This document shows positions 30,312 through 39,847 of a DNA stretch of 60,892 bases, piece after piece. The DNA comes from Zelonia costaricensis (taxonomy: Eukaryota > Euglenozoa > Kinetoplastea > Trypanosomatida > Trypanosomatidae). A program made the position numbers and the translations under genes. Location: assembly GCA_030849075.1 (NCBI GenBank), contig JASAOO010003434.1:1-60892 (forward strand). Reading direction: 5' to 3'. A model generated the notes under the pieces. The model saw nothing but the letters and a program-made list of their open reading frames with translations. It was not told the origin of the DNA and made no database searches. Numbering within the stretch: position 1 is the first letter of the stretch; every line of letters starts with the position of its first letter.

Positions 30312-31766
30312 TCAGTCGAGGTCTGACCAGTGCGCCTCTGCGGCCCCCGTGGAGGCAGCAGCAGCGGCGGTGGCGTCACCCGTCGTCCCCACGTCCGCCG
30401 CAGCCGCACTCGGGATGTCCACCACCGACTTCACGACTCGACTCTGTGCGGCGTCGCTGCTGCCCTGTGCCTGCGGCGAAGACGCACAGGTGGAGCTGGG
30501 GAAACCCGACGTCACGGGGTCGCTGCGCATGCGGCCCTCAATCTCCAGCAGCGTCGACCGCGTCGTCGGCTCGACCGCTTTGGCTGGTGCGGCGCTTGCA
30601 GAAGCCACCGCGTCCTCGCGTGCTGCGACACCAGCCACGGAAGGGGTGCCGTCGTCGTCGCGGAGAACGCGCAGCCGCGCTCGTGCACCGCCGCGGCGCT
30701 CCCGCACGTCAGGCGCGTACGGCACCGTCACCTTCAGCTGCCCCGTCGTCGAGGACCGCTGCACCTGCGCCGCGTCCGCCGCGAGCTCCTCCTCCACCGG
30801 CACTTGCAGAAGCTTGCCCTTGATGAGCACCCGAATCACATCGACCTCGACCTGCACAGATAGCAGCGTTGTCGAGATGAACTTGCCCGGCTCGACGGTG
30901 AGCACGAAGGCGTCGGGATCGTCCTGGTTCATGTGGAACGGCACGCGGCCCTCGTTGCGCAGGAGAAGCCGCCCAAACTTGGTGCGCTCCTCCTCCGGCG
31001 ACAGCCGCGACCCCGCTTCCTGGTCCCTGAGCTCTTTGTGGACCGCCGCGATGCTGCCGGGCTGGGGCGTGGCCTGCTCTGCCTTCTGCGCCCGCTCCGT
31101 CTCGCGCTGCTCGTGCAGCATCTGCAGCCGCTCCTCCGGCGTGTGCCCGTACACGCGCTCGCCCTTCTCGTTGTACTTGGGCGGGAAGGGGTCGATGCCC
31201 TTGGCGAGCATCTCCTGCTTCAGGCGCTCCGCCTCGCGCACCCGGACAGCGGCCTCCTCGGCCACCTCGATGACGTCGTCCCCGGCCTGCCGCGCGGTGA
31301 TGCGCTCTGCCCGAATGATCTCGTCGCCATCCAGCTCCTTCAGCTGCGGCAGCGCGTGAATCACGTAGGCGCGGTAGCCCTCCGTCTTGGTGCACGGGTT
31401 GCCGGTGAGGTGCAGCGATTCGAGGAACGGGTTGGCCAGCAGCGACTGCACCGAGGTTGGATCGGCGATGAAGTTAAGCGTGAGGTCGAGCCGCTCCAGC
31501 GCCTCGCAGCCCTGCAGGCCTTCGATCACGGTGATGTTGTTGACGGCGAGGTTGAGATACTTGAGCCACTTCAGATGATGTAGGCCCTCGATGCGGCTGA
31601 TGTAGTTGTTCGAGAAGTAGATGATCTCCAGCTGGCGGCAGGCGTCGCCGATGAGCTCGATGCGCTCGATGTCCTGCTGATGCAGGGCGATTTCCTTCAG
31701 GTTGGACAGGCAGCCCTCATTGTGCTCGGCGCGGCGCCGCAGCAGATCGACCGTGATGCGGCCCAT
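30312..31766 (-). CDS. DNAAF11: Leucine-rich-repeat dynein assembly factor (LRRC6/DNAAF11, trypanosome LRTP)
   Basis: 484 residues from the ATG at 31766; an in-frame codon three positions upstream is GTG, so it was not used. Residues about 20-150 are SDS22-like leucine-rich repeats (for example LEIIYFSNNYISRIEGL and LKYLNLAVNNITVIEGL) closed by an LRR cap. A charged helical region (150-260) follows. Residues about 270-350 form a CS/p23-like domain containing VEVDVIRVLIKGKLLQV and RSSTTGQLKVTVP, diagnostic of LRRC6. This family helps preassemble axonemal dynein arms in the cytoplasm. The T. brucei orthologue (LRTP) has also been linked to basal-body and flagellum duplication. The C-terminal 130 residues are low complexity and variable. 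Confidence 0.92.
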   Translation of the reverse strand: MGRITVDLLRRRAEHNEGCLSNLKEIALHQQDIERIELIGDACRQLEIIYFSNNYISRIEGLHHLKWLKYLNLAVNNITVIEGLQGCEALERLDLTLNFIADPTSVQSLLANPFLESLHLTGNPCTKTEGYRAYVIHALPQLKELDGDEIIRAERITARQAGDDVIEVAEEAAVRVREAERLKQEMLAKGIDPFPPKYNEKGERVYGHTPEERLQMLHEQRETERAQKAEQATPQPGSIAAVHKELRDQEAGSRLSPEEERTKFGRLLLRNEGRVPFHMNQDDPDAFVLTVEPGKFISTTLLSVQVEVDVIRVLIKGKLLQVPVEEELAADAAQVQRSSTTGQLKVTVPYAPDVRERRGGARARLRVLRDDDGTPSVAGVAAREDAVASASAAPAKAVEPTTRSTLLEIEGRMRSDPVTSGFPSSTCASSPQAQGSSDAAQSRVVKSVVDIPSAAAADVGTTGDATAAAAASTGAAEAHWSDLD

Positions 31767-31907
31767 CGCGCGCACAGAGAGCCGCCGATGTGCACGTGTT
31801 CCACCTCTCCGTCTCGTGAATTCTTTTTCTCTTCCTTCTACTGGTATGAGAAGCGGTGTGGGTAGCGAAGAACCAGCGACTGGCAGCGAGTCGGTGCGTA
31901 TGAGCTC

Positions 31908-31968
31908 CTAGCGAAGTGGAGTGATGGGAAGGCGGGAAGCAAGGGAAGTGAGACGGGGGAGTGCGCAT
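31908..31968 (-). promoter_or_regulatory. Candidate trans-splice acceptor of the LRRC6-like gene
   Basis: The 80 bases immediately upstream of this ATG are purine-rich in the transcript sense. The nearest pyrimidine-rich tract is plus 31911-31968, followed by AG at plus 31908-31909. The predicted 5' UTR is about 140 nt. Confidence 0.35.
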
Positions 31969-32339
31969 CGCAAGAGCCGGGAGGTCTTTGGTGAAACTCT
32001 TCACAGCTGGGGTTCTTCTTCAGGAGCCCTTCTACGAGGGTCCCCCTCTCCCGTGGAACCGCAACACACACCCCACTCCGTGCGAGAAGGAAAGAGAAGC
32101 GTCGGTAAGAGGACGGCGCGACAGTGACGCTGCGCTGAGCCCGCCGCTTTGTTTTTGCTTTTCGTTGTTCTGAGTTGTGTAGAGGCGTGGAGTGCCCATG
32201 AGGACGACACGGAGATGCGAACAGCGCGGTCTCAGGTGAAAACAAAACATCCGAAAACAAAAGAAATGAAGCGACATCTTTGTGGTTAGTAGGTATGTGT
32301 GTGTGTGTGTGTCCGCGTTTGCGTCACAGACAAATGTGG

Positions 32340-32340
<1 letters not shown>

Positions 32341-32370
<30 letters not shown>
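32341..32370. repeat. (CA)15 microsatellite
   Basis: A perfect CA run preceded about 30 bases earlier by a short TG run (about 32296-32312), so the two can pair as an imperfect inverted repeat. Confidence 0.9.
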
Positions 32371-32375
<5 letters not shown>

Positions 32376-34702
32376 TCACAAATACGCGCGCAACTCGCGT
32401 GCTGAAGCTGGGCCGCTGTGGTGTCGGCGTCAGGTGCTGCCGGGGCAGACTGCCCTCGCAAAACAGAAAAAAAAGAACTCATGCACGCGAGTGCCCGCTG
32501 TCTCATCAGCAACGTCGCCTTCTACCGTGTTGCTTCGCTTTTTTTGGGGGGTGAAGGAAACCGGCGGGCCTTCATACGTGCTTTCCTTTTTCTCTCATCG
32601 CGACAGTAGCGGCAACGTCTGGGTGTGGCTGCTCCACCGCAGCCGCGTGTTTCGCGGAGCCGCCTGCAGGTGAAGTGCGACCACCTCACCTGCGTTGATC
32701 CACTTCAACTCCATGTAGCAAACGACGGAGCGTCCGTGACGCTGAAGACGCGGCGGGCCGAAGATGCAAGACGGGCAATAAAAAAAAAAAAAAAAGGCAC
32801 ACCAGCCTTGCGGAAAAAAACCACGCGCACAAGAGAAAGTAGTGCGTGAGCGAGTTGATGGCGACGCCGCCCCGCGTGCGCCAGCACAGCCTGTAATTGT
32901 TCGTTTGTATTCCTTCGCTGGGGTTCAAAGTGAGGAGAGACCTAAGAAACAACAAAAAAAGAGAGGAAATGGAACAGGCGAAGAAAGGCTACAGACGCAA
33001 AGCCAGAAGGACGGCGGGTGTCGTGCCACTGACCTCGTTACGACGGGCAGTGAGTCGAGCAAACATGAGGGGAAGTGGCACAGGAGCGGGGAACTAGGGG
33101 GAAGGGAGAGAGAGAGGTGGACAGGACGAAAGGAGGTAGCAAAGAGAAAAAAAAAAAAGAAGAGCGCCGCACAGGAAAGGATGGAGCGAACACAGGCACA
33201 CACACACACACACAGACACACACAGAAAAGGCACGCAGCATGACGGGGTGCGTTCAGAGGAGGCGCGTACTCTCTCCGTCTTGTCAACACACAGGCGCAC
33301 ACACGCAGACACATACGAATGCGCGCACATCCAGGACACAACAACAAAAAAAAGGCAAAGAAAACGCAGAAGCTGCCAGCGGCGACAGAAAGGTGGAAAA
33401 TGCGGTCGAAGGGGCACGTGGCAGAGCGGCAAAGCAAAGCGAGAAAGGGACGGGGAGAGACGAGCCGAGGCGGCGGGAAGTCACAAACGCGCACCCGTGA
33501 AGGTTGAGAGAGAAGGAGGTCTGATGTGCAAAGTCGTAGCGCAGTGGCAGACGCGAAGACGCCGGCTGCTTCCTATGTCTCTCCCCTCGACACATTCGCC
33601 ACTGCGCCGGCCTCGACCCCGATCCTTGCAGTCCCGCGCAGTGGGGTCAAAAGAAAACGCACACGTACACCAGGCAAGCAAAACGCACTCAAGGGCTTGG
33701 GGAGGAGACGGCACACTCGGGAAGGCACATATGACAGACACGCACACCCATGCACATGGACAAGCACACACATACACACGCGCGCAAGTAGAGAGGGAGA
33801 GGGAGAGAAAGAAAGAAACCAAAAAGAGGAGCAAGGAGAAGAACAAAACGAAGGGAAACGTACTTGACACTCACCCGCACGGGGCACATCGTCACGCACA
33901 CCGTAGGAGACGTCCACACGCGAGCAGGAGGAGGCAGAGGTGAGGAGGTCGCGGAGGTGCACTCGTGGCACTGCGTCTTCGCGTCCTCTTCTCCTCCGTC
34001 GGCAGCGGCCGGCATCCGTCCGGTGCAACCGCACGCGGTGGTGTCTCTGCGTCGGTGTTGCGAAGCGCCCTCTACAAACCTCCTTCGACAGACAGAGACA
34101 GAGAGAGACGGGGGTGGGCTCTTAATTCCCGTCTTGAGCTCTCCCGAGGCAAAGAGAAAGAAAACAAAGGCGGGGTGCACGGCATCAGCGAGTATCAGCA
34201 GCACTCGAGAGGGGGGGGGCAGAGAGAAGATGGAGGGAAAGCAAGCAAGTGATACAGGGTTCACGGCAACGAGCGCCGCAGTTCCATAACGGCGAACGGG
34301 GGAACAAACAGGAAAGAAGCACAGGACACACAGGGAGCGTGACAAGACGGAGACAACGGGAAAAGGGGAAAGAAAAAAAAAATGCGAGGCGTCAGAACGA
34401 CGTCGATGCACCGTCACAGAGTACTCGACAGTGGGACAGCGGGAGTTGGGAAAGGGGAGTCCGCAGGGGAGGAAGGTGTGCAGGGAACGGCCGCGCACGC
34501 GTAGACGTGCACAAGAGAAAAGACACAAGACGGCAGCGGGCGTGGGGGAGGGAGGGAGGGAGGGGGGGACGACCTCGCGATGCACGAGAGCGCCGCCTCC
34601 CCCCCCCCTCCGTGCCTCCCTGTGCTTTACTTGGCTCTCCGCGGTGCAGCGCGTGTGAAAGGCCTTCTTCACCTCATCAACCGCCGGCGCGCTCCACCAC
34701 TG

Positions 34703-36076
34703 TCATTCCTGAGTCACCTCCTCGAGCTTGATTGTGGCAGAGCTGCTCTTTGGTCGCGTCTGCAGCCGCGGCGGGGTCGAGGTCGTCGTCTCGCGTAGCG
34801 TCTTGAGCGGGCTGGTCACCAGGTGCGGGGACGAGCGGGGACTCCACTGAGCGGATGTGTAGCGGCTCGCGTGAGGGTCAGTGATGAACGAGTCGCGGTA
34901 GCGATTCACTTCGTCCAGCTCGCCCTCCTTTGAGTAGCGTGAGCGCGGCAGCCCGGGCTCTTTAGGCAGCACCGCCCCTGAGGGCTGCTCTGCCGCGGCA
35001 GCCGGCGCAGTGGAGCTGGTGAGCGTGCCGTGGAGCGAGGCGCGGAGCCAGCCACCCCTCACCTCGCCCTGAACCGACGTGCTGGGTCGAGCTCGGGCAC
35101 TGGCAGCGGAGGGCGACGGCGAGCCCTGCGTCGCGGCAACGGGCGTGTCCGGGGTGTAGCTCGTGTTCACGAGGGGGTTCACGCGGCGGTGGGTGGCCGA
35201 GGACGACGCAACTGGCGCGCCGCTGCCGATGGCCACGAGTGCCGGGAGTGATGTACGGCGGTCAGAGGCCGAAGACGGCGCCGACGCCGCGCGGGCGCTG
35301 CGCTGGGGTAGTTGCGATGCAGCGGACCGAGCCGGTGAGGCGGCTGGGAAGGGCATCCGGTCGGCCGGTCCCGCGGCTGCTGGCGACGACTCGATCGCGG
35401 AGAGGATCGGTGGTCGACGGTACGGGCCGGTGCCGCCACGCGAAGTGGCGGGCAGGCCGTTGGCGTTGGCGACGTTGTCTGGCACGTTCGCTGCCACCGG
35501 GTGGTAGAGCATGGGCCGCTTCTTGACGCGAGACCCGTCCGGAGTGACGATCAGCGACGCTTGCCACACCTCGCGGTGGTTCAGCGGGCGGCAAGGGAGC
35601 GTCTCGTGGGTGCAGGTCCGGTACACAAAGCGCAGCACGTGCAGCAGAGAGGCGTACTGGGCCGGGGAATCGGAGTACAGCACCAGGTCCACCGGCATCT
35701 CGTAGAAGCAGTTCCAGCGTGGCCCGTCGTCCGGGTCGATGGCGAAGGGGCGGCTCCGCATGCGGACGCCTAGGGTGTGCCTCTTGTCGTCGCAAATGAG
35801 CTCCGCCACGTCCTCGACCTTGGCGCACCGGGTAACCTGTCCTCGCCGTTCTGCGATGTTGATGGTGTAGTCTGTGACGAAGCAGATGCAGCGCTGGCGA
35901 AAGCCCAGTCGGTTCATGCGCCGCACGCTGTCGAGAAAGAAGAGCTGCGTGCCATCCAGGTAGGCGAAGGCCTCGTGGTACTTGGCGGGGACGCTTGTGA
36001 GGCTGCACACGACGAGCGGCTTGGCTGCCATGGAGGGGCCCGAGTCCCCGCCCGACGCCCCGATGGATGAGGACAT
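34703..36076 (-). CDS. Protein with possible PH-like N-terminal domain; function unknown
   Basis: 457 residues from the ATG at 36076. Residues about 15-190 look globular. They contain alternating hydrophobic strands (FRQRCICFVTDYTINIA, then CAKVEDVAELI, then VDLVLYSDSPAQYASLLHVLRFVY) whose order resembles PH-fold lipid- or protein-binding domains such as myosin I TH1, ending in a helix. The remaining 260 residues are Ser, Pro, Ala and Arg rich with SPR-type sites, probably disordered and phosphorylated. The predicted splice acceptor is only 8 bases from this ATG, so translation may instead start at M16 (36031, MAAKPLVV), just before the globular domain. I do not recognise an orthologue. Confidence 0.7.
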   Translation of the reverse strand: MSSSIGASGGDSGPSMAAKPLVVCSLTSVPAKYHEAFAYLDGTQLFFLDSVRRMNRLGFRQRCICFVTDYTINIAERRGQVTRCAKVEDVAELICDDKRHTLGVRMRSRPFAIDPDDGPRWNCFYEMPVDLVLYSDSPAQYASLLHVLRFVYRTCTHETLPCRPLNHREVWQASLIVTPDGSRVKKRPMLYHPVAANVPDNVANANGLPATSRGGTGPYRRPPILSAIESSPAAAGPADRMPFPAASPARSAASQLPQRSARAASAPSSASDRRTSLPALVAIGSGAPVASSSATHRRVNPLVNTSYTPDTPVAATQGSPSPSAASARARPSTSVQGEVRGGWLRASLHGTLTSSTAPAAAAEQPSGAVLPKEPGLPRSRYSKEGELDEVNRYRDSFITDPHASRYTSAQWSPRSSPHLVTSPLKTLRETTTSTPPRLQTRPKSSSATIKLEEVTQE

Positions 36077-37113
36077 CCGCCAACTACGGTTCAGATGGAC
36101 GAGACGCACACGCGGAGAGAGGAAAAGGAGAAGAAACAGAAGATCAGCACACACACACACACACTCAAATCTCAATGTGATGCGCACACACGCACCCACC
36201 TGCACGCACAGAGACGCACGTGCGTTCCACTCACTGGAAAGGCACAAGGGGGCAGGACAAGGTCACGCAGACACACCGGCGACGCACTGGGGTGCTCCGA
36301 ATTGAACACCGGCGCAGCGCCGGACTTTGTTCTTGCGCTGATCGGCGCGGCGCTGCGGGGCACGCGTGCACGTGGGTGGGCGCCGTGTCCGGAGTGTGAC
36401 ACGGGAAGAGAACAATGCAAAAAGGAGAGAGAGAGAAGAGGAGACGCGCGGTTTGAGGGCGGGGCGGGTGTGTGTGTGCGGTCGCCAGAGGTGGAAGGGG
36501 AAAGTGGCAGCCCACGTGGCGTGCGGCGTATGTGTGTGTGTGTGTGTGTGTATGACAGCAACGCTGATGCACTTGAGGGTGCACTGTGTGTATGTGTGTA
36601 GGCCTCGCGGTGAGCTGGGTGGGAGAAGGGGAGACTGAGTGATTGTGTGGCACACGGGGAACGCAGAGCAAGGGGTTTAGTGCGCAGGGTACGGCGCACA
36701 CTGCCGGGTGAGGCGGCGCGGGCAACGAGGCGGAGGAGGAGGAAGGGAGAAGGCGAGCATTGAAAGAGGGAGGGGGGCAAGAAGGGGTGCCAAAGACCAG
36801 AGCGCGAGCACGCCGCAGCCCACGCTGACGGCGCGGAGGAAAAACAAAAAGAATGCACCTCTGCGCGATTTCTTGTGTCAGTGCTGCACAGCTGTTCGAG
36901 AATGAAAGAGGCCGTCGTCGCCGCCCTCAGTGGGGGGGGGGGTCGCTTTCATCACGTGACGTTAGAGGGAACACGCCAGAGGCAGATGTGAACAAGGCAA
37001 GGCGAGCGCGAGGAGAAACGCAGGGTGCGCAAGGACGCCTCGAAGCAGCGGTCACGTGGCCCGCACGGTGGTGGAGACGCGGCAGTGAGCGCAAACGGCG
37101 GCACTGTCGGCTG
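36077..37113. other. Intergenic region between GPDH-like and PH-like genes
   Basis: About 1 kb with no supported gene. It contains a (CA)n tract near 36150-36165, a TG repeat near 36533-36552, GA runs and a G run near 36932-36941. Confidence 0.55.
36084..36142 (-). promoter_or_regulatory. Candidate trans-splice acceptor of the PH-like protein gene
   Basis: In the transcript sense a strong pyrimidine tract (plus 36111-36142) is followed by the first AG at plus 36084-36085. The predicted 5' UTR is only 7 nt, which raises the question of a downstream start. Confidence 0.55.
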
Positions 37114-38580
37114 CTAGAAGTCGGTGCCGCCGAAGACATCCATGATGTGCTTCTTTGCCGCCGTAAAGCGTTCCTCATCTCCCGAGAGCATCGCCTCGTC
37201 CACCTTCGTGATCTCGCGCAGCAGCACGCCGCCGCCGTCGGGGAGCGAGTCCCGGTACCCGTAGTAGCCCTCCTTCACGAGACCTTCCCCACTCCGCGAG
37301 GCGCGGATCATCGTGTTGTACGTGTCCATGAGCACCTCGTAGAACGGGCTCGCGACGGCGCTGCCCTGCAGCCGCGCGTGCAGGCCGTCAACCGTCGCGG
37401 CGAAAACGTGGTGGGTGTGGCCGCACAAGACGGCCTCGACCGCGTCCTGTTTGCGGAAGTAAAACTCAAACTTACGACCCAGGGCAAACTCGCGTGACGC
37501 CATGCACATGCAGGCGGACCACAGCGTCGCCGCGGCAGCGGTCGGCAGCGGGGTGCCCGCCGCGCGGCCGAGCAGGTCATTCACAAGCCTCTCCGTCGCC
37601 CCCACCGCGTGCTGGGCGTAGGCCGCCTGCGAAGTTACGCTTGTGCCGGCGTACACGCTGCTCACCAGGCCGCCGCCAAAGGCGCAGAGCGGCGCACAGC
37701 CGTTCACGATGGCGAGGACGGCAGCCGCGTCCGGTGCAGTCAGGTAGGTGACCGACTCGCGCGCGAAGAGGCGCTGCAGCTCCTCCGCCAGCGCCGCCTG
37801 CCGGCCCGCGTCGGCCACGACCGACGGCGTCCACGCGGCAAAAGTCAGGGCGACGCCCGAGTACGCGTGCAGCAGCTCGGGAGAGCTGTCGGCGGCAGGC
37901 CCCGCACGTGCAGCCGCGTCGCTGCGGACGGGGCCGAGGGCACTGGGCGGGCGTGGCGGCGCCGCGGCGGCACGGGCTGCCGGTGTAGACTGCAGCGCCC
38001 ACTCGCTGGCCAGCAGCGGGCCCGCCGCGACCAGTACAGGGGTGTCCGTGCAGCCCCCCGCTCCGGCGCCGGTGCTGTCCGCGGCGTCGTTCAGCAGCGC
38101 CTCAGCCAGCTCCGCCGGCACCGCGCCGTCCGCCGTGAAGCCGCGCGTGAAGACGGCGACGAAGCCGCCGCGGCCAACACTCGACTCTGCCGCGTCACGG
38201 CGGTGCCGCCGCAGCTGGTGATGCGTCGCGGGGCGGTGCGCGTTACCCAGGGCCGCCCTGGCCCACGCGTCGTCGGGCGCGAGGTACGACGTGCACGGTG
38301 TGCAGAGAAAAAGGGGTCCTTGCTGATACGGGTGTCGCCGTCGGAGTGCATCGTGGCTGCCGTCTTCAAGCCGATGCATCTCGTGCAGCTGCACCACGGA
38401 GGGCCACGGCCAGGCGTCGCCGTGCGGCGCTGCACGTGCGGCAGCCGACGCGCTCGCCCCTCCCACCAGGGCAGCGTCCCGTGTCAGCAGATGCACGGCG
38501 GCCACGCGGCGGCTCGCGGCGAGTGCAAACGCGCAGGCCCTCCCCAGCTCCCCCGCGCCCAGCACCGTGGCGGCCCGCAT
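37114..38580 (-). CDS. Glycerol-3-phosphate-dehydrogenase-like protein, probably catalytically altered
   Basis: 488 residues from the ATG at 38580; the longer frame begins at GTG. The N-terminus has a Rossmann dinucleotide motif GAGELG (8-13). VAVFTRGF (141-148) aligns with the GPDH VSxTKGx segment, and GPLLASEWA (187-195) with GPxFAxE. AIVNGCAPLCAFGGG (290-304) aligns with ALKNxxAIxxG, and SREFALG (362-368) with the SRNxxxG segment. Both lysines essential in NAD-dependent GPDH appear replaced (R146 and V292), and the GDL aspartate is not recognisable. The protein is longer than classical GPDH (about 350-370), with Ala/Pro-rich inserts at 165-235. There is no SKL-type C-terminus (it ends GGTDF), so a glycosomal location is not indicated. 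It may be a cofactor-binding pseudoenzyme or act on another substrate. Confidence 0.75.
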   Translation of the reverse strand: MRAATVLGAGELGRACAFALAASRRVAAVHLLTRDAALVGGASASAAARAAPHGDAWPWPSVVQLHEMHRLEDGSHDALRRRHPYQQGPLFLCTPCTSYLAPDDAWARAALGNAHRPATHHQLRRHRRDAAESSVGRGGFVAVFTRGFTADGAVPAELAEALLNDAADSTGAGAGGCTDTPVLVAAGPLLASEWALQSTPAARAAAAPPRPPSALGPVRSDAAARAGPAADSSPELLHAYSGVALTFAAWTPSVVADAGRQAALAEELQRLFARESVTYLTAPDAAAVLAIVNGCAPLCAFGGGLVSSVYAGTSVTSQAAYAQHAVGATERLVNDLLGRAAGTPLPTAAAATLWSACMCMASREFALGRKFEFYFRKQDAVEAVLCGHTHHVFAATVDGLHARLQGSAVASPFYEVLMDTYNTMIRASRSGEGLVKEGYYGYRDSLPDGGGVLLREITKVDEAMLSGDEERFTAAKKHIMDVFGGTDF

Positions 38581-39847
38581 CCACTGCGCGGCCTTTTTTT
38601 TGTGTGTGTTTGTGTTCGCTTTTCCGCTGGTGCTCACTGCTCTCTGAAGCACAGCGCGGTCGTTTGGCAGTGGCGACGCCTCCTATGAGTCTGCGCGGGG
38701 GTTCGGTGGGTGGATGGGTGCGATCGTGGGCAACGAGAACGGTGTGTCGCGCATCTGCCACACGGTCACGCAGCTCAGGTATCCAGCAAAGAAAGAAGTC
38801 CACTTCCAACAGCGGAGCGATTGTCAAGGAAGAAAACAGGAGGACAGTGAACCACTGATGATGGATTGTGCAGTGCATGCCACGTGCGACCGGACCAGTG
38901 CGTTCCTCGACGTGCGCCTGCGTGGCAGCAGAGGAGAGGAGGGGACAGGGGTCAGCCGGTGGGGAAAGGGAAGGAGCGGGATCGCTGCACCACTCCCATC
39001 GCGCCCCCTCATCTGCTACTCGGCGCAAGACTCCAAGCGGAGTTCTCGACTTAGCTCCCTCTCCTTCCACCTCTTCGTCCATCCTCTGTCATCGTGGCAG
39101 TTCTTCTTTTTGAGACCTATTGGCGTCGTTGGCGCGGACGCGCAGTGCAAAGTGCGCGGAAGCAACGTGAGATGGGGGGGGGGGGGCCGGTAGGCGGGGC
39201 AGGAAGTGACGGAAAAGATAAGAGAAGAAGAAGGGCGCGTTCACGATATCCTCGAGCGAGATGGCGAGCGAGGCGGGTGAGGAAAAAAAGAAGAGAGTGC
39301 TGCCTGGACGCAGGGAACTCACGATGGTGTTCCGACGGAGCGATAGGAGCGAGAGAGAATCCATGTTTGTGTGTGTGTGTGTGTGTGTGAGCGGTACTTC
39401 GTGTATGGCTTGCATGAGAGCGGGGAGCTGGGGCGGTTACCCACCGTTTCTATGCGACCCCATCAGCGCCACACAGCCCCACAGCCTCCCCCCCCCCACA
39501 CACACACACGCTCCCTCCACCACCACCACCACCGCCTTCTCACTCCCCCCCCCCTGTCCCCCTCTCTGCAGCTTGTTCTCCTCTCCTATATCTCGCTCCC
39601 TCGATACTTCAGCGCGCGCGCGCCCACGCGCCACCGCGCACGTACCGAACGGTCTCGTCTAGACAGTGGTAGCGCATAGGAAGGCAAAGGCGAGATGGAA
39701 AAAAGGGGCATTCTGAACAAGTATCGAAAGCACGTTTGCGGGGCAGGAGCGCGAACGAGCTGCAATAAAAGGAACTTGGGAAAGACAGGCACCGGCCTCT
39801 GTCATCCCGCACGCAGACTCGCGCACCACACGAGGCGTCCCGCGTGC
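38581..39847. other. Intergenic region between M1 peptidase and GPDH-like genes
   Basis: About 1.3 kb, no supported gene. It contains a TG repeat at 39368-39389, a G run near 39175-39187, C runs near 39488 and 39547, and CA and CCA tracts near 39497-39531. No clear polypyrimidine-AG acceptor stands out upstream of the GPDH-like ATG. Confidence 0.5.
39368..39389. repeat. (TG)11 microsatellite
   Basis: A perfect TG run in the 3' UTR region of the M1 aminopeptidase gene. Confidence 0.95.

Larger units (their letters stand above)
31767..34702. other. Intergenic region upstream of the LRRC6-like gene
   Basis: 2.9 kb without a supported gene. It includes a (CA)15 tract at 32341-32370, other CA tracts near 33195-33230, a 16-base A run near 32780, and a GC-rich patch at about 33540-33660 that shares a 15-base string with 16034-16048. 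The right part is the 3' UTR of the PH-like protein gene. Confidence 0.5.

Noticed and set aside
31767..31775. Upstream in-frame start for the LRRC6-like gene
   Set aside because: The codon is GTG, not ATG; the same applies to the longer frames of the GPDH-like and PPP1R21-like genes, and TTG for Sld5.
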